A DNA stretch of 56,455 nucleotides from Halieaceae bacterium UBA4452 (GCA_002389505.1 DGPA01000005.1:40620-97074), one strand, 5' to 3'; positions 25,446-34,846 are shown, counted from the first letter of the stretch. Notes: generated by a model from the letters alone, not told the origin. A program made the numbers and translations.

Positions 25446-27671
25446 TTAGCGGTGGCGCAGCATCCAACACTGGTGAATCGTCGAACGGCGCTTGAAGTCC
25501 TCAGGAATGGTTTGAGCCGAAATATCCTCTACTGCATAGCGCTCAACAATGCGCTCTGCTAGCACAAAACCCCGCTTATTATTCGAAAAATACAGCACCC
25601 CTGTCGGCGCTAACACCGCCATTGCCGCATCGATTAACGCAACCTGATCCCTGACAATATCCAAGCTGACCTGGGTTGATCTAGAATTTGAAAACGAGGG
25701 GGGATCGAGCAAAATGATATCGAAGACCTGGTCACACTGCTTAAGCCACGTTAGGCCATCCGCCCGAATCGCGCGATGCTGGCGGTCTGACAAACCATTT
25801 AAAGCTAAGTTGTCCCGATACCAGTTCAAATACGTATTGGACGAATCAATACTGGTCGACGTGCGCGCTCCGCCTAAAGCCGCGTGAACCGAAGCCGATC
25901 CGGTGTAACAAAACAGGTTGAGAAAGTGTTTTCCTTGCGCCTCCTCTGCTAGTCGTCGACGCAGGGGTCGATGATCAAGAAAGAGTCCCGTATCTAAGTA
26001 ATCGTGTAAATTGACGAGCAATGTCGCATGCCCTTCCTTCACTTCAATGCGCTCGCCCCGCTGTGCGAATTTAGTGTATTGCTCTTTACCTCGCTGACGC
26101 TGGCGCCGTTTAGTGGCTATGCCCTGCCCTCTAGCTAGCCCTAGCACATGTCGTACACCTAGCAGTACCTCGTCAAACCGCTTATTGGCTGAGGCTTCGT
26201 CCACCGCCTTGGGGGGCGCATATTCGGCAACATGGGGATGCCCGTCATAGATATCGACAGCAACAGCGTATTCAGGCATGTCAGCATCGTACAGGCGATA
26301 GCAGGTCACTCCGGTCCGTTTCAACCACGGAGACAGCGAACGACTATTTTTGCGCAGTCGATTGGCAAACATCTGTGCACCGCTAGACAGAGATTCCGCC
26401 GGCGGTTGAACATTATTCCAAGGATTGTCAACAATGGCCCGCGGGGCATCTTCATCCTTATGCTGCACCACCTGGGGACGATCAGAAAGCCTATTGCGTT
26501 CGTCAAGAGTAAACAGCAGCAAGTGAATGTCCAGCGCGCCGTTACTGAGTCCATACTGCTTATGACTGCGTAGGCCTACCGAGCGACCCAAAGCAGGGTT
26601 GGAGGTCACAATGGCCACCTGCCATCCCTGAAACTCTCGGTGTAATACCTCACCCAGCTGCCGATAGAGATAGGTTAAGGAAGATTCATCCCCCAAGCGC
26701 TCACCCCACGGGGGGTTGCATATGACTAGACCATGGGGCATCGACCTGTGGCTGGGACGAGTCAACGTATTGAGTGATCTTGGACGCACGCTAATGAGCT
26801 TTGAAAGCCCCAGCTCTGCAACGCTTGCCTCAGCACGACGAATGGCCGTGATGTCGCCGTCATAACCTCTGATTTCTAAGCCTTCAGGGGGCGTGCAGAT
26901 AGCTGATTTTGCCTCTGCTACCAGCGTCTGCCATTGCGCCTCGTCATGCCCCAACCACCGCTCAAAGCCATGCCAGTCTCTACCGAGACCAGGGGGATAT
27001 CTCATAGCCATCATTGCCGCTTCGATGAGCAGGGTGCCAGAACCACACATGGGATCGACCAGAGGCCAGCCTTGCTCAATCGCCTTAGGCCAGCCCGCGC
27101 GCTGAAGCAATGCAGCCGCAATATTTTCCTTTAAGGGCGCCTTACCGGGCGAGGTTCGATACCCCCGACGGTGCAAACTCAGTCCTGCAAAGTCGAGAGC
27201 CACGACAACTTTACCCCGGTGCAAACGCACGTTAATGCGGATATCTGGGTGTTTACTATCGACACTAGGACGTTCACCCCGTTGACGACGAATTTCGTCA
27301 ACGATCCCATCTTTACAGCGCTGGGCGCCGAACTGAGTATTGCGAATAGCCTGACTACGCCCGGAAAAATCGACGGCAATCGTCGTGTGCAGGCCAATAT
27401 GTTCATGCCAAGGCATGCTAACCAGTCCTTGATACAGATCATCGCCGTCATTGGCCGCAAAGGTCTTCAATTCCAATAGCAAGCGATTTGCCAGACGACT
27501 GTGCAAACAGACGCGATAGGCAGTGGCAAGCGTGCCCGTGAATTGCACCCCAGCCACTGTTTCACGGACATCGGTACCGCCTAAATGGGTAATTTCCGGG
27601 GCCAGCAGGCTGGCCAACCCTTTTGGACAGGTCGTTAGAAATTGATAGCTACTCAAGGGATCCCCGTTCAA
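25446..27671 (-). CDS. rlmL: Bifunctional 23S rRNA methyltransferase RlmL/RlmK
   Basis: 741 residues in two methyltransferase halves: the N-terminal THUMP plus RlmL part makes m2G2445, and the C-terminal RlmK part makes m7G2069 of 23S rRNA. Visible marks are PMCGSGTLLIEAAMMA near 205, the catalytic NPPWGERLG near 318, FCYTGSASVHAALGGA near 585 and LLDPPSFSNS near 653. Both possible starts are TTG: 27671, or 27656, which would begin MSSYQFLTTCPKGL and overlap the upstream stop. The second fits the family N terminus better. The gene follows two envelope-protein genes on the same strand. Confidence 0.95.
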   Translation of the reverse strand: MNGDPLSSYQFLTTCPKGLASLLAPEITHLGGTDVRETVAGVQFTGTLATAYRVCLHSRLANRLLLELKTFAANDGDDLYQGLVSMPWHEHIGLHTTIAVDFSGRSQAIRNTQFGAQRCKDGIVDEIRRQRGERPSVDSKHPDIRINVRLHRGKVVVALDFAGLSLHRRGYRTSPGKAPLKENIAAALLQRAGWPKAIEQGWPLVDPMCGSGTLLIEAAMMAMRYPPGLGRDWHGFERWLGHDEAQWQTLVAEAKSAICTPPEGLEIRGYDGDITAIRRAEASVAELGLSKLISVRPRSLNTLTRPSHRSMPHGLVICNPPWGERLGDESSLTYLYRQLGEVLHREFQGWQVAIVTSNPALGRSVGLRSHKQYGLSNGALDIHLLLFTLDERNRLSDRPQVVQHKDEDAPRAIVDNPWNNVQPPAESLSSGAQMFANRLRKNSRSLSPWLKRTGVTCYRLYDADMPEYAVAVDIYDGHPHVAEYAPPKAVDEASANKRFDEVLLGVRHVLGLARGQGIATKRRQRQRGKEQYTKFAQRGERIEVKEGHATLLVNLHDYLDTGLFLDHRPLRRRLAEEAQGKHFLNLFCYTGSASVHAALGGARTSTSIDSSNTYLNWYRDNLALNGLSDRQHRAIRADGLTWLKQCDQVFDIILLDPPSFSNSRSTQVSLDIVRDQVALIDAAMAVLAPTGVLYFSNNKRGFVLAERIVERYAVEDISAQTIPEDFKRRSTIHQCWMLRHR

Positions 27672-28758
27672 GTGTTATCAGGCGCCTAAGGATATCTCGC
27701 CACTGCACGTATTGCTGCTCAAGCGTTCCCTCTAGGCGTACCACTCGTTCACCCGAATCAAGAACCGTGGGCGCTGTCTCATTGTCAAAGCCCGTCGCTA
27801 TTTCGAAGAGGTCTTGCTCCTGCATTTTTACCGAACGATACGTCGAGTACGCTTGCTGCATACGGGCAAAGCTACCGCTATCGCCGTCATCACTGCGCTG
27901 GTTAGCGCGGCTCAGATATGAGGCCAAGTAGGTCCCCTGCTCGAGGCTTGACCGTCGCCAGAGCGTATACACGGGGCCCAGAGCATCCTGCAGATCACGG
28001 TATTGCTGGTCGATCGTGTCAATAAATAACGCTTCTTGACGTCTAATTCGGTCGATTCGAGCAAGCATGGGGTCATTCACCGCAGGTAGCCGAGTGAGCC
28101 TTATAAGACCCTCAACCTGCTGGACATAGTCGTTAAATATCTGCGGGGCCAATTCAGCGGCGTAGCGCATTTTCGCGAGCGCCTCCAGCTGAGCGATAGA
28201 TGCGGGAGACAGGGTTTGAGCTCGCGTCCACAACGCATTAGCGATCGCCACAAAAAGCGGTCTAAATGGCTCATCGCTCGGACGCAGGTAATCCTGCTCT
28301 GAGGCCGTCCACCGAAATACCTGTTCAAACCAAAGCTCACCACTGACATCTATCGCGCGAATCCGCAGCAACATATCCCTACCATCGGAATGGACAACAC
28401 TGCCGGTAATAGTCAGGGCAGCAAATGCTGTGTCGGCAGGCAACACTCTCACCGGACCAAAGCGCTGCCCCTCGGTGATTACATCCCGCAGCAAAACAGT
28501 GGCAATTCGCGCCTCAACGCGGCGCAGTTTATGCCGCGCATCTCGCTCATCGAAAGCGTCAAGTCCATCATCAAACACCACAATCGCCAGTTCGATACCA
28601 ACGGGCTGCCCCGAAGTATTTAGCACTTGATGGGATACGGCCATTGGCCATGCGTCTTGCTCAGCCTCGGCCAGGGTAGGCAGCACCACTAATACGAAGC
28701 ACACAGCGATTCTCAGCGCAAAGAGGAGAGCTGGGTTTCCTGACGGAATATCAATCAT
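27649..28758 (-). CDS. Uncharacterised exported protein with coiled-coil C-terminal half
   Basis: 369 residues from the ATG at 28758, which overlaps the preceding stop as ATGA; an upstream ATG at 28812 is less likely. The N terminus is a signal peptide (LFALRIAVCFVLVVLPTLAEA). Residues about 30-140 form an alpha/beta region with LTITGSVVHSDGRDMLLRIRA, recalling N-terminal domains of outer-membrane-associated periplasmic proteins that assess a stress or lipid state. The rest is helical, rich in Gln, Arg and Leu. No enzyme motif is seen and I do not recognise a family. It pairs with the lipoprotein just upstream. The 3' end overlaps the longest rlmL reading. Confidence 0.8.
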   Translation of the reverse strand: MIDIPSGNPALLFALRIAVCFVLVVLPTLAEAEQDAWPMAVSHQVLNTSGQPVGIELAIVVFDDGLDAFDERDARHKLRRVEARIATVLLRDVITEGQRFGPVRVLPADTAFAALTITGSVVHSDGRDMLLRIRAIDVSGELWFEQVFRWTASEQDYLRPSDEPFRPLFVAIANALWTRAQTLSPASIAQLEALAKMRYAAELAPQIFNDYVQQVEGLIRLTRLPAVNDPMLARIDRIRRQEALFIDTIDQQYRDLQDALGPVYTLWRRSSLEQGTYLASYLSRANQRSDDGDSGSFARMQQAYSTYRSVKMQEQDLFEIATGFDNETAPTVLDSGERVVRLEGTLEQQYVQWRDILRRLITLERGSLE

Positions 28759-29444
28759 CGAGTAGATTCCTCGGTGGTACAGATCGTTCCTCGACTCAGG
28801 GTTTGCGTGCACTGGTATCCAGCCTTCCGAGGGTCGTAGCGGTTATAGATCTTATTCACCACAAACGGCTGCTTCACGCTTGGGGAATAGACAGCCGTTT
28901 GAATGACTAAAAATTCGGCCAGTGCAGATCGCGTAATACGGTGACGTATTTGCAGTCCATCGGACAATGCAATATCAAAAAATAACTGGTGTCCATCCCA
29001 TCCACAACGCTCGGTCCCGACGGGCGTGACCGTGATAGCCGGAGGCCTTTGGTCGGTGTTACACACGAGGCCAAAGGTGTTTTCTCGCTTGAGTCTCACC
29101 TCTGAAGCCGTTTGAATCACGTGCAGCAGCGTCGGCGCCGTAATTAACTCTGCCATTTCAGCTAATGCCAATAAATCCCGTCCAGACGTAACCGCCGAGC
29201 CACCGATAGCCTGACCTCGCTCCGCTGCCCGGGCGCGACGTTCCATCTCTCGCTGTAGTTGACGAGCGAGACCATTGAACCGCTGTTGAATATTGTCACT
29301 GCGCGCGTGATCAACTTCCCAATCGCCCGACATATCGACGGGATCTGCTCGAGCATAGGTCTGGGGTGGGGGTCCGGACGTCCCCCCACAAGCGGTCACT
29401 AAGGTGGCGCTCATGAGCAGGGCGATAAGTGTCTGTGGCGTCAT
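28755..29444 (-). CDS. Uncharacterised lipoprotein
   Basis: 229 residues. A lipoprotein signal peptide ends in the lipobox LVTAC, with Cys19 as the lipidated residue, followed by a Pro-rich linker. The mature part has an amphipathic Arg/Glu-rich helix near residues 55-80 and then a mostly beta region. Four Cys near the end and middle (VCNTD, ERCGW, YQCTQ, TICTT) could form two disulfides. No family was recognised. The stop overlaps the next gene as ATGA, so the two exported proteins probably act together. Confidence 0.8.
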   Translation of the reverse strand: MTPQTLIALLMSATLVTACGGTSGPPPQTYARADPVDMSGDWEVDHARSDNIQQRFNGLARQLQREMERRARAAERGQAIGGSAVTSGRDLLALAEMAELITAPTLLHVIQTASEVRLKRENTFGLVCNTDQRPPAITVTPVGTERCGWDGHQLFFDIALSDGLQIRHRITRSALAEFLVIQTAVYSPSVKQPFVVNKIYNRYDPRKAGYQCTQTLSRGTICTTEESTR

Positions 29445-29515
29445 GGGGCGCAGTGTATATCACCCACTGCAATGACCCCAGCGCCAAACACCCAATGACT
29501 GTATTAGGTAACGAC

Positions 29516-31045
29516 TTAGCGAAACGTCTCGCGCAGTTGAAACTTGAGGACTTTCCCGGCAGGATTTCGCGGTAAAACATCCACCTGATGTAAGCGCAAA
29601 GGTAACTTGTACTTTGCCAGCTTGTCTTGGGCAAACTGGCGCAACGCCTCAAGGGTCAATGACTGCCCCTCATTGAGAGCCACCACTGCGGTCACTGCCT
29701 CACCCCACTGGTCGTCGGGCAAACCAATAACAGCGACCTCGGCAATAGCCTCGTGACCAAAAAGGACACTTTCAACTTCCGCCGGATAGACGTTCTCACC
29801 ACCCGAAATCACCATGTCTTTGACTCGATCACAGATGAACAGGAAGCCCTCCTCATCCAAATAGCCGATATCCCCTGAGTGGAACCAGCCCTGCGCATCA
29901 ATGGCATCAGCGGTGGCCTCTGGTCGATTCCAATAGCCCTTCATAATATTTGGGCCACAAAGACAGATCTCGCCACGCGCGTTAGCACCTAGGGGCTGGT
30001 TATCTGCATCGACTATTCGAACCCCTGAGGTAATCGGCGGCAAGCCCGCAGAGCCAAGCTTGTCTAGGGCTTTGTCCGGCCCCAAAAACGCCGAGAACGG
30101 CGACGTTTCGGTCAAACCATACCCTTGGCAAAACTGGACCCCACGGCTGTCGTACAGTTTGAGTAACGGCTCTGGCACCGGCGCACCCCCGACTATAAAT
30201 ATTTTAATGGTATTGAGCTGGGATTGCGCGAATGCCGGATGCTGGGACATAAACAGGAACATAGCGGGAGCACCGAACATATGAGTCACGCCGTGTTGCT
30301 CAATCAACTCAAGCGCGGCGCCGGGGTCAAAGTGACGCATAATGACGATCTTATTACCCAACTGTAACGCCGATATGACGCCAGTATTTAAGCCACCAAT
30401 ATGGAACAGAGGCGCGGCACTGAGCGTAATATCATTTCGGACGCCACCGAAGGCATAGGAGGCGTTAACGTTGTTCCAAATGAAATTACCGTGGGTCAAC
30501 ATGGCGCCCTTGGGTAAGCCCGTGGTGCCCGAGGTATACATTATGAGTAAGGTGTCATGCGGGCCTAGAAATACTGCCTCAGCGATTGACTGCGCGCTTT
30601 CCATGGCCTGTTCTAGCCCTGCAAAGGCACCTTGCTCTTGGCCCACAACAAAATAGTGCTGGCAGGGCAAACGATCAACCACCGGCTCAATGATGTCGGT
30701 TAACAAGGGATCGACTAGCAGTGTGTGAACGCCAGCATCACCAATAATAAAGGTGAGCTCCTCACCGGTTAAGCGAAAATTGAGTGGCACAAAAATAGCA
30801 CCCAACGCATTGGTGGCTACCATGGCTTCCAAAAAGGCTGGCTGATTAAAGCCCAGGAAAGCCACACGATCGCCCATACAAACGCCACGAGATTTGAGCA
30901 ATCCGGCCAACCGGTAGACCCGAACCGCAAATTCGCCGTACGTCCATTCCTGCCCCTCAAAACTGAGCGCTATGCGTTCACGGCTGAGCTCTGCCTGCTT
31001 GAGGATGTGAGCGGCTAAATTCATATTAGGCTCGGGTCGATGCAT
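29516..31045 (-). CDS. Acyl-CoA synthetase (AMP-forming, fatty-acyl-CoA ligase type)
   Basis: 509 residues of the ANL adenylate-forming family. The phosphate-binding loop MYTSGTTGLPKGAML is near residues 170-185, followed by GYGLTET near 315, and GWFHSGDIGYLDEEGFLF then DRVKDMVISGGENVYP near 390-420. The C-terminal Lys in NPAGKVLK near 500 is the catalytic one. AGGAGGG six to seven bases upstream supports the ATG at 31045. It activates a fatty or aryl carboxylic acid to its CoA ester, and chain length cannot be read. It begins the lipid-related stretch up to 34359, though the direction puts it last. Confidence 0.92.
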   Translation of the reverse strand: MHRPEPNMNLAAHILKQAELSRERIALSFEGQEWTYGEFAVRVYRLAGLLKSRGVCMGDRVAFLGFNQPAFLEAMVATNALGAIFVPLNFRLTGEELTFIIGDAGVHTLLVDPLLTDIIEPVVDRLPCQHYFVVGQEQGAFAGLEQAMESAQSIAEAVFLGPHDTLLIMYTSGTTGLPKGAMLTHGNFIWNNVNASYAFGGVRNDITLSAAPLFHIGGLNTGVISALQLGNKIVIMRHFDPGAALELIEQHGVTHMFGAPAMFLFMSQHPAFAQSQLNTIKIFIVGGAPVPEPLLKLYDSRGVQFCQGYGLTETSPFSAFLGPDKALDKLGSAGLPPITSGVRIVDADNQPLGANARGEICLCGPNIMKGYWNRPEATADAIDAQGWFHSGDIGYLDEEGFLFICDRVKDMVISGGENVYPAEVESVLFGHEAIAEVAVIGLPDDQWGEAVTAVVALNEGQSLTLEALRQFAQDKLAKYKLPLRLHQVDVLPRNPAGKVLKFQLRETFR

Positions 31046-31095
31046 AAAAATCCCTCCTATTGACTTATTTGTTTAACCCGCTCTGGTGTCGGGAG

Positions 31096-31716
31096 TCATC
31101 GATGGGTTGCAGTGCCCCAGACGTTAAAACCCGCAATGCGCGGCGTACCAGGCAAGTACATTTGCTCGACATGGCTTAGAGCGAAACCCGACTCAGTGAG
31201 CAGTCCGACAATATCTCGATTGAGATGACAGCCGCCAGCGAGACGCTTCCAAAGAGGATTAACGCGATTTTGCCAGCGCCTCACCGATTCATCAGGGGCT
31301 CTGGCGTGCTCACAAAAGACTAACTCCCCACCCGGGCGCATGACCCGCGCCGCTTCGGCTAACGCTGCCATTGGATCGGGAATGGTACACAGCGCAAAGG
31401 TCAGTAACACCGAATCTACGCTGTTGTCCTCAAGGGGTACTGCTTCGGCGCTCCCCGCAACAAACTCGACCGGAAAAGCTACTTGGGCTACGCGCGCTTG
31501 GGCCAGCTGCCAGGACACCTCACAAGGATCAACGCCTATAACGCTGTCCACCTGATTAGCATCGTAGAGAGGGATATTGTGTCCAGCACCTAGACCGATT
31601 TCCAATACCCTGCCCCGCGCCTTGGGCACCACCTTTAACCGCTGCTTTAAGACCGGCTCAGTGCCACAGGCGCAGGTGACGATGCGGGGCACGATATAGC
31701 GGTTATAAAACCCCAT
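31096..31716 (-). CDS. Class I SAM-dependent methyltransferase
   Basis: 206 residues. The SAM-binding motif I, VLEIGLGAGHNIPLYD, is near residues 35-50; the acidic motif II VIGVDP is near 60, and the DSVLLTFALCTIPDP motif near 110. It most resembles the UbiE/Methyltransf_11 group that methylates small molecules. Its start shares a base with the stop of the dienelactone-hydrolase gene, so the two are coupled. The substrate is unknown; a lipid or phenolic compound would suit the neighbourhood. Confidence 0.86.
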   Translation of the reverse strand: MGFYNRYIVPRIVTCACGTEPVLKQRLKVVPKARGRVLEIGLGAGHNIPLYDANQVDSVIGVDPCEVSWQLAQARVAQVAFPVEFVAGSAEAVPLEDNSVDSVLLTFALCTIPDPMAALAEAARVMRPGGELVFCEHARAPDESVRRWQNRVNPLWKRLAGGCHLNRDIVGLLTESGFALSHVEQMYLPGTPRIAGFNVWGTATHR

Positions 31717-32432
31717 TAGCCGGTTACCTCCGCCAAAAATTGGCGCATGGAGGCGAAGGCACGTTCAGCGACCACCGCGTTATACACGGTACCAAAATCC
31801 GGATCATTCGCGTGGGGGTTGGTAAACGCATGCAGGGTTTGTCCGTAGGCGTATAACTGCCAATCACCACCCGCATGGGTCATTTCATCACAAAAGGCGC
31901 GCATGGCGTCGGGGTCGGCCATGGGGTCTTCATAGCCGTGCAACACCAAGACTTTTGCGGTAATCCGTGGCTCGGGAATATTGTCCGGCGCAGCTAAGAT
32001 TCCGTGAAAAGAGACGACACCCGCAATATCGTCCCTCGACCGCGCAAGATCGAGGACGCATAAACCACCAAAGCAAAATCCGATGGCCGCCAAGGGTTGA
32101 TCGACCACTTCGGGTAGTGCTCTGGCAGCACTTACCGCGGCGGCCATGCGAGCTTGTAGCAAGGCGCGATCGGAAACAACGGGGGTCATTAACGCGGTAC
32201 ATTCTTCTTTATCGGCACCCGACAGGCCCTTGCCGTACATGTCCACCGCGAACCCTACATAGCCAAGCTCAGCCAGCATACGCGCGTTTTGGCCTTCGAA
32301 TTCAGTGCGTCCAGCCCAGGTCGGCGCGACCAAGACAGCAGGACGAGGCCCCAAGGAATCATCCCACGCCACTTCGGCCTGCAGGGTAATATCGCCATGG
32401 GTGTAATCGAGCAAACGGGTTTGAATTGCCAT
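31716..32432 (-). CDS. Dienelactone hydrolase family protein
   Basis: 238 residues, an alpha/beta hydrolase with Cys as nucleophile. The nucleophile elbow GFCFGGLCVLDLA is at about residues 119-131, with the central Cys near 121. The acid DPMADPD lies near 170 and the His in LHAFTNP near 201. This is the full triad of the dienelactone hydrolase group, which opens cyclic esters in aromatic degradation and also hydrolyses other esters. It overlaps the methyltransferase by one base, and no chlorocatechol genes are nearby, so a general esterase role is as likely. Confidence 0.9.
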   Translation of the reverse strand: MAIQTRLLDYTHGDITLQAEVAWDDSLGPRPAVLVAPTWAGRTEFEGQNARMLAELGYVGFAVDMYGKGLSGADKEECTALMTPVVSDRALLQARMAAAVSAARALPEVVDQPLAAIGFCFGGLCVLDLARSRDDIAGVVSFHGILAAPDNIPEPRITAKVLVLHGYEDPMADPDAMRAFCDEMTHAGGDWQLYAYGQTLHAFTNPHANDPDFGTVYNAVVAERAFASMRQFLAEVTG

Positions 32433-32452
32433 AATCGTACGCCTCAGTGTTA

Positions 32453-33262
32453 TTAAAAATGTTGGTCTGGATCATCAAGCGATAGCGGATCTTCAGACCA
32501 ATGCTTGCCCACTATCATATCGGAATAGGCCTCGGCATCAATGACGCGCATCTCGGACTCAATCCACGCCTCGACTCGCGCCATTAACTCGACTGACGAC
32601 TCCCCTGCAGCGGGTATTATCGGCTCTCCGATCGAGACCTCGATGACCCCTGGGATGAAACGAAAGCTCCGGCGCGGCCAGCACCGCCCCGACGACACAG
32701 CAATAGGGATGATGTGTGCTTGGGTCGCCATAGCAAGGCGCGCGGCACCTGTTTTATAGAGGCCCTGCTCGCCCCGAGCGGTACGAGTGCCTTCGGGAAA
32801 CATAATAACCCACTTACCCCTATCCATCAGCGTCGATCCCAGTGACGCCACTTTATTCCACGCCTCGCCCCGCGCGCTGCGATCAATATGAACCATCTCC
32901 AGTCTAGCCAGCGCCCAGCCGAAAAAGGGAATCAAGAGCAGCTCTCTTTTGAACACATAGGCCAAAGGCGTCGGCATCATACTGGGGAAGAAGAAAGTCT
33001 CCCAGGTCGATTGGTGCTTGGGGCACAAAATAATATGCTGGCGGTTACGTGGATCTGGCAGATTGGCCAGTCCTCTGACGCGATACTTCACTCCGCCCAC
33101 GTATTTGACAGCGGCCACTGCAGCGCTGAGCCAAGGGTGGGCGATCCACCACCACAGTCGATCGGCGCTGACAATCAGGGAAAAGACACACAGCAGCGTG
33201 GCCGCCGGAATAACCGTCACTGCCATCCACAAAAAAACCAGCGTAGAGCGAAGCGTCTTCAT
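32453..33262 (-). CDS. 1-acyl-glycerol-3-phosphate acyltransferase (PlsC type)
   Basis: 269 residues with an N-terminal membrane segment and the lysophospholipid acyltransferase motifs: KHQSTWETF near residue 83 (the HX4E form of the usual HX4D), followed by EGTRTARGE near 155 and the AIPVSSGRCWPR-like region PIAVSSGRCW near 185. It esterifies the 2-position of lysophosphatidate or a related acceptor. Its start overlaps the HSL-type hydrolase stop by four bases. The HX4E variant occurs in several PlsC-like proteins, so it does not by itself mean loss of activity. Confidence 0.88.
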   Translation of the reverse strand: MKTLRSTLVFLWMAVTVIPAATLLCVFSLIVSADRLWWWIAHPWLSAAVAAVKYVGGVKYRVRGLANLPDPRNRQHIILCPKHQSTWETFFFPSMMPTPLAYVFKRELLLIPFFGWALARLEMVHIDRSARGEAWNKVASLGSTLMDRGKWVIMFPEGTRTARGEQGLYKTGAARLAMATQAHIIPIAVSSGRCWPRRSFRFIPGVIEVSIGEPIIPAAGESSVELMARVEAWIESEMRVIDAEAYSDMIVGKHWSEDPLSLDDPDQHF

Positions 33263-34359
33263 CGGTCCTGTACTTTCTCACTCACTGTTAACTGCCCACC
33301 CTCCGACTCACATTGAGAAAGGAAATCAGCAATGCCCTCAAAGGCCACGGTAGCTTCGGGAAGTTCAGCGGCAAACATATGCCATACGTGGACCATGTTG
33401 TCGTACGTTTGCAAGGTTACTGGGGCGCCCACTGCGCGGGCGCGATGGAAATAGCGCGCAGCGTCGTCCAATAACATTTCAGTCAAACTCACCTGCAATA
33501 GTATGGGGGGTAGATCTGACAAATCTCCCCTTAGCGGAGACAGCACAGGGGATGCGGGAGAGCGCCTCCCTATGGCTGCTAATAACAACAACCGCGCTAG
33601 TCGTGGTAGTCGCAGTAAAGGGGCGAGCGCGCCTCCCAACATGAGATCGGAGCTTTGGTTAACCCTCATGGATGGCGAACACAGGGTAACGTCGGTAGAA
33701 GGACAAATACCGACCAGGGCATTGGCATTTTTTCTCCCCGTATCGCGCAGTCTTTGAGCCGTCGCCAACGTGAGGTTGCCCCCAGCTGAGTCACCAGCAA
33801 TAGCAGTAAATTGGCTCGCCGACGGACCATCGGGGTTATGCTCAGTCAACCAAGCAAAGGCATTAACCGTGTCTTCAAGTCCCGCTAGCCGGCTGTGCTC
33901 AGGCACCAAGCGATAGTCTAGCGCGAATACTGCCATGCCGGTGAGCTGTGCGAGTTTGCTAGTAATCACGCGATGGCTTCTGGGGCTCCCGGCCACGAAA
34001 CCGCCCCCATGAACATATAACAACCGTCGGCTGAGGTCGGTATTTTCAGTCAGCACCCACTCACCATGAGGCTCACCCTCTCTGCTAGCCATAAAATTCG
34101 CCCCCAACTGCTTGTCGTCAGCGATGGAATCCAAGGCATCGCGTAATGCCATAATTCGTTTCCGACCAGGCTTCATGCCCTTAGTGGCACCGGTAAATGC
34201 CATCACTGACTGGGTAGCAACCCGCATACCGTCATTGACGTCGCTGCCCGCTATCGGTGGGGGGTACCCGTTATCAAAGGCCGACAAATCAGCCCCTTGA
34301 AGCCAGTAGCGCAATCCGGCGGCAGCGAGTAATAGCAAACCCAAGATAAGCAGTAGCAT
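33259..34359 (-). CDS. Alpha/beta hydrolase, hormone-sensitive-lipase-like esterase
   Basis: 366 residues. A membrane or signal segment at the start (LLLILGLLLLAAAGL) is followed by the HSL-family oxyanion motif YVHGGGFVAGSP near residue 117 and the Ser elbow GDSAGGNL near 188. The acid is in SLTEMLLDDA near 290 and the His in NMVHVWHMF near 320. These enzymes hydrolyse short to medium acyl esters. The N-terminal anchor suggests a membrane-bound or periplasmic enzyme. It is the first gene of the minus-strand lipid set. Confidence 0.9.
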   Translation of the reverse strand: MLLLILGLLLLAAAGLRYWLQGADLSAFDNGYPPPIAGSDVNDGMRVATQSVMAFTGATKGMKPGRKRIMALRDALDSIADDKQLGANFMASREGEPHGEWVLTENTDLSRRLLYVHGGGFVAGSPRSHRVITSKLAQLTGMAVFALDYRLVPEHSRLAGLEDTVNAFAWLTEHNPDGPSASQFTAIAGDSAGGNLTLATAQRLRDTGRKNANALVGICPSTDVTLCSPSMRVNQSSDLMLGGALAPLLRLPRLARLLLLAAIGRRSPASPVLSPLRGDLSDLPPILLQVSLTEMLLDDAARYFHRARAVGAPVTLQTYDNMVHVWHMFAAELPEATVAFEGIADFLSQCESEGGQLTVSEKVQDR

Positions 34360-34468
34360 GGTGAGCGTCCAAAAGAGGTCACGGTATTAAAACAAAATTT
34401 TACGGCTCGCGGGACAATTAGTCCTCACTAAGTTGCCCGTGCACTGATATTCTTCGCAGCTACCTTTG

Positions 34469-34474
34469 TATAAT
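34469..34474 (+). promoter_or_regulatory. Candidate -10 box abutting the small-protein start
   Basis: A perfect TATAAT sits at 34469-34474. Transcription would begin near 34481, at or next to the ATG at 34482, so the message could be leaderless. The -35 region (TGATAT at 34445-34450) is a weak match at 18-base spacing. An earlier ATG at 34473 lies within the hexamer. Confidence 0.35.
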
Positions 34475-34481
34475 GAAGCTA

Positions 34482-34823
34482 ATGAATAAAAAGTTTTTTC
34501 AAAAGCCGCCTACCAAGTCGGATCTGCGCAACCACCTTGATCAGGACGTTGATACGTTCTTGGCCTCAGGCGGTGAAATTAGCACGATCGCACAAGGTGA
34601 AACGGCACTCGAAAATCGTCAAGGCCCGTTGCAAGCGCCACTGTTTACCGAACCTAGAGCCAAGCGCACACCACTCGACGATGTCGTCGCCGCCCTTGAC
34701 GAACGCCAAAAAACCCATAGTAGCCGCGCACAACGAGCATCAGTAAAGAAATATCGGCCACGCAAAAAAGTGATTTACGACGATTTTGGTGAACCAGTGC
34801 GAACGGTGTGGCGTGAAGATTAA
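34482..34823 (+). CDS. Small basic protein of unknown function
   Basis: 113 residues from the ATG at 34482, or 116 from 34473. The protein is hydrophilic and basic. Residues about 15-40 contain DLRNHLDQDVDTFLASGGE, an amphipathic helix ending in a Gly-Gly turn, and the C-terminal part is rich in Arg and Lys (RASVKKYRPRKKVIYDD). The FLASGGEIxxI pattern recalls small proteins that bind RNA polymerase or nucleic acid, for instance the tail region of SutA, but I do not claim that identity. It has no membrane segment and no cysteine. It starts a plus-strand group, divergent from the esterase. Confidence 0.7.
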   Translation: MNKKFFQKPPTKSDLRNHLDQDVDTFLASGGEISTIAQGETALENRQGPLQAPLFTEPRAKRTPLDDVVAALDERQKTHSSRAQRASVKKYRPRKKVIYDDFGEPVRTVWRED

Positions 34824-34846
34824 CCTGCGCGTCGAAGCCCGATGGC

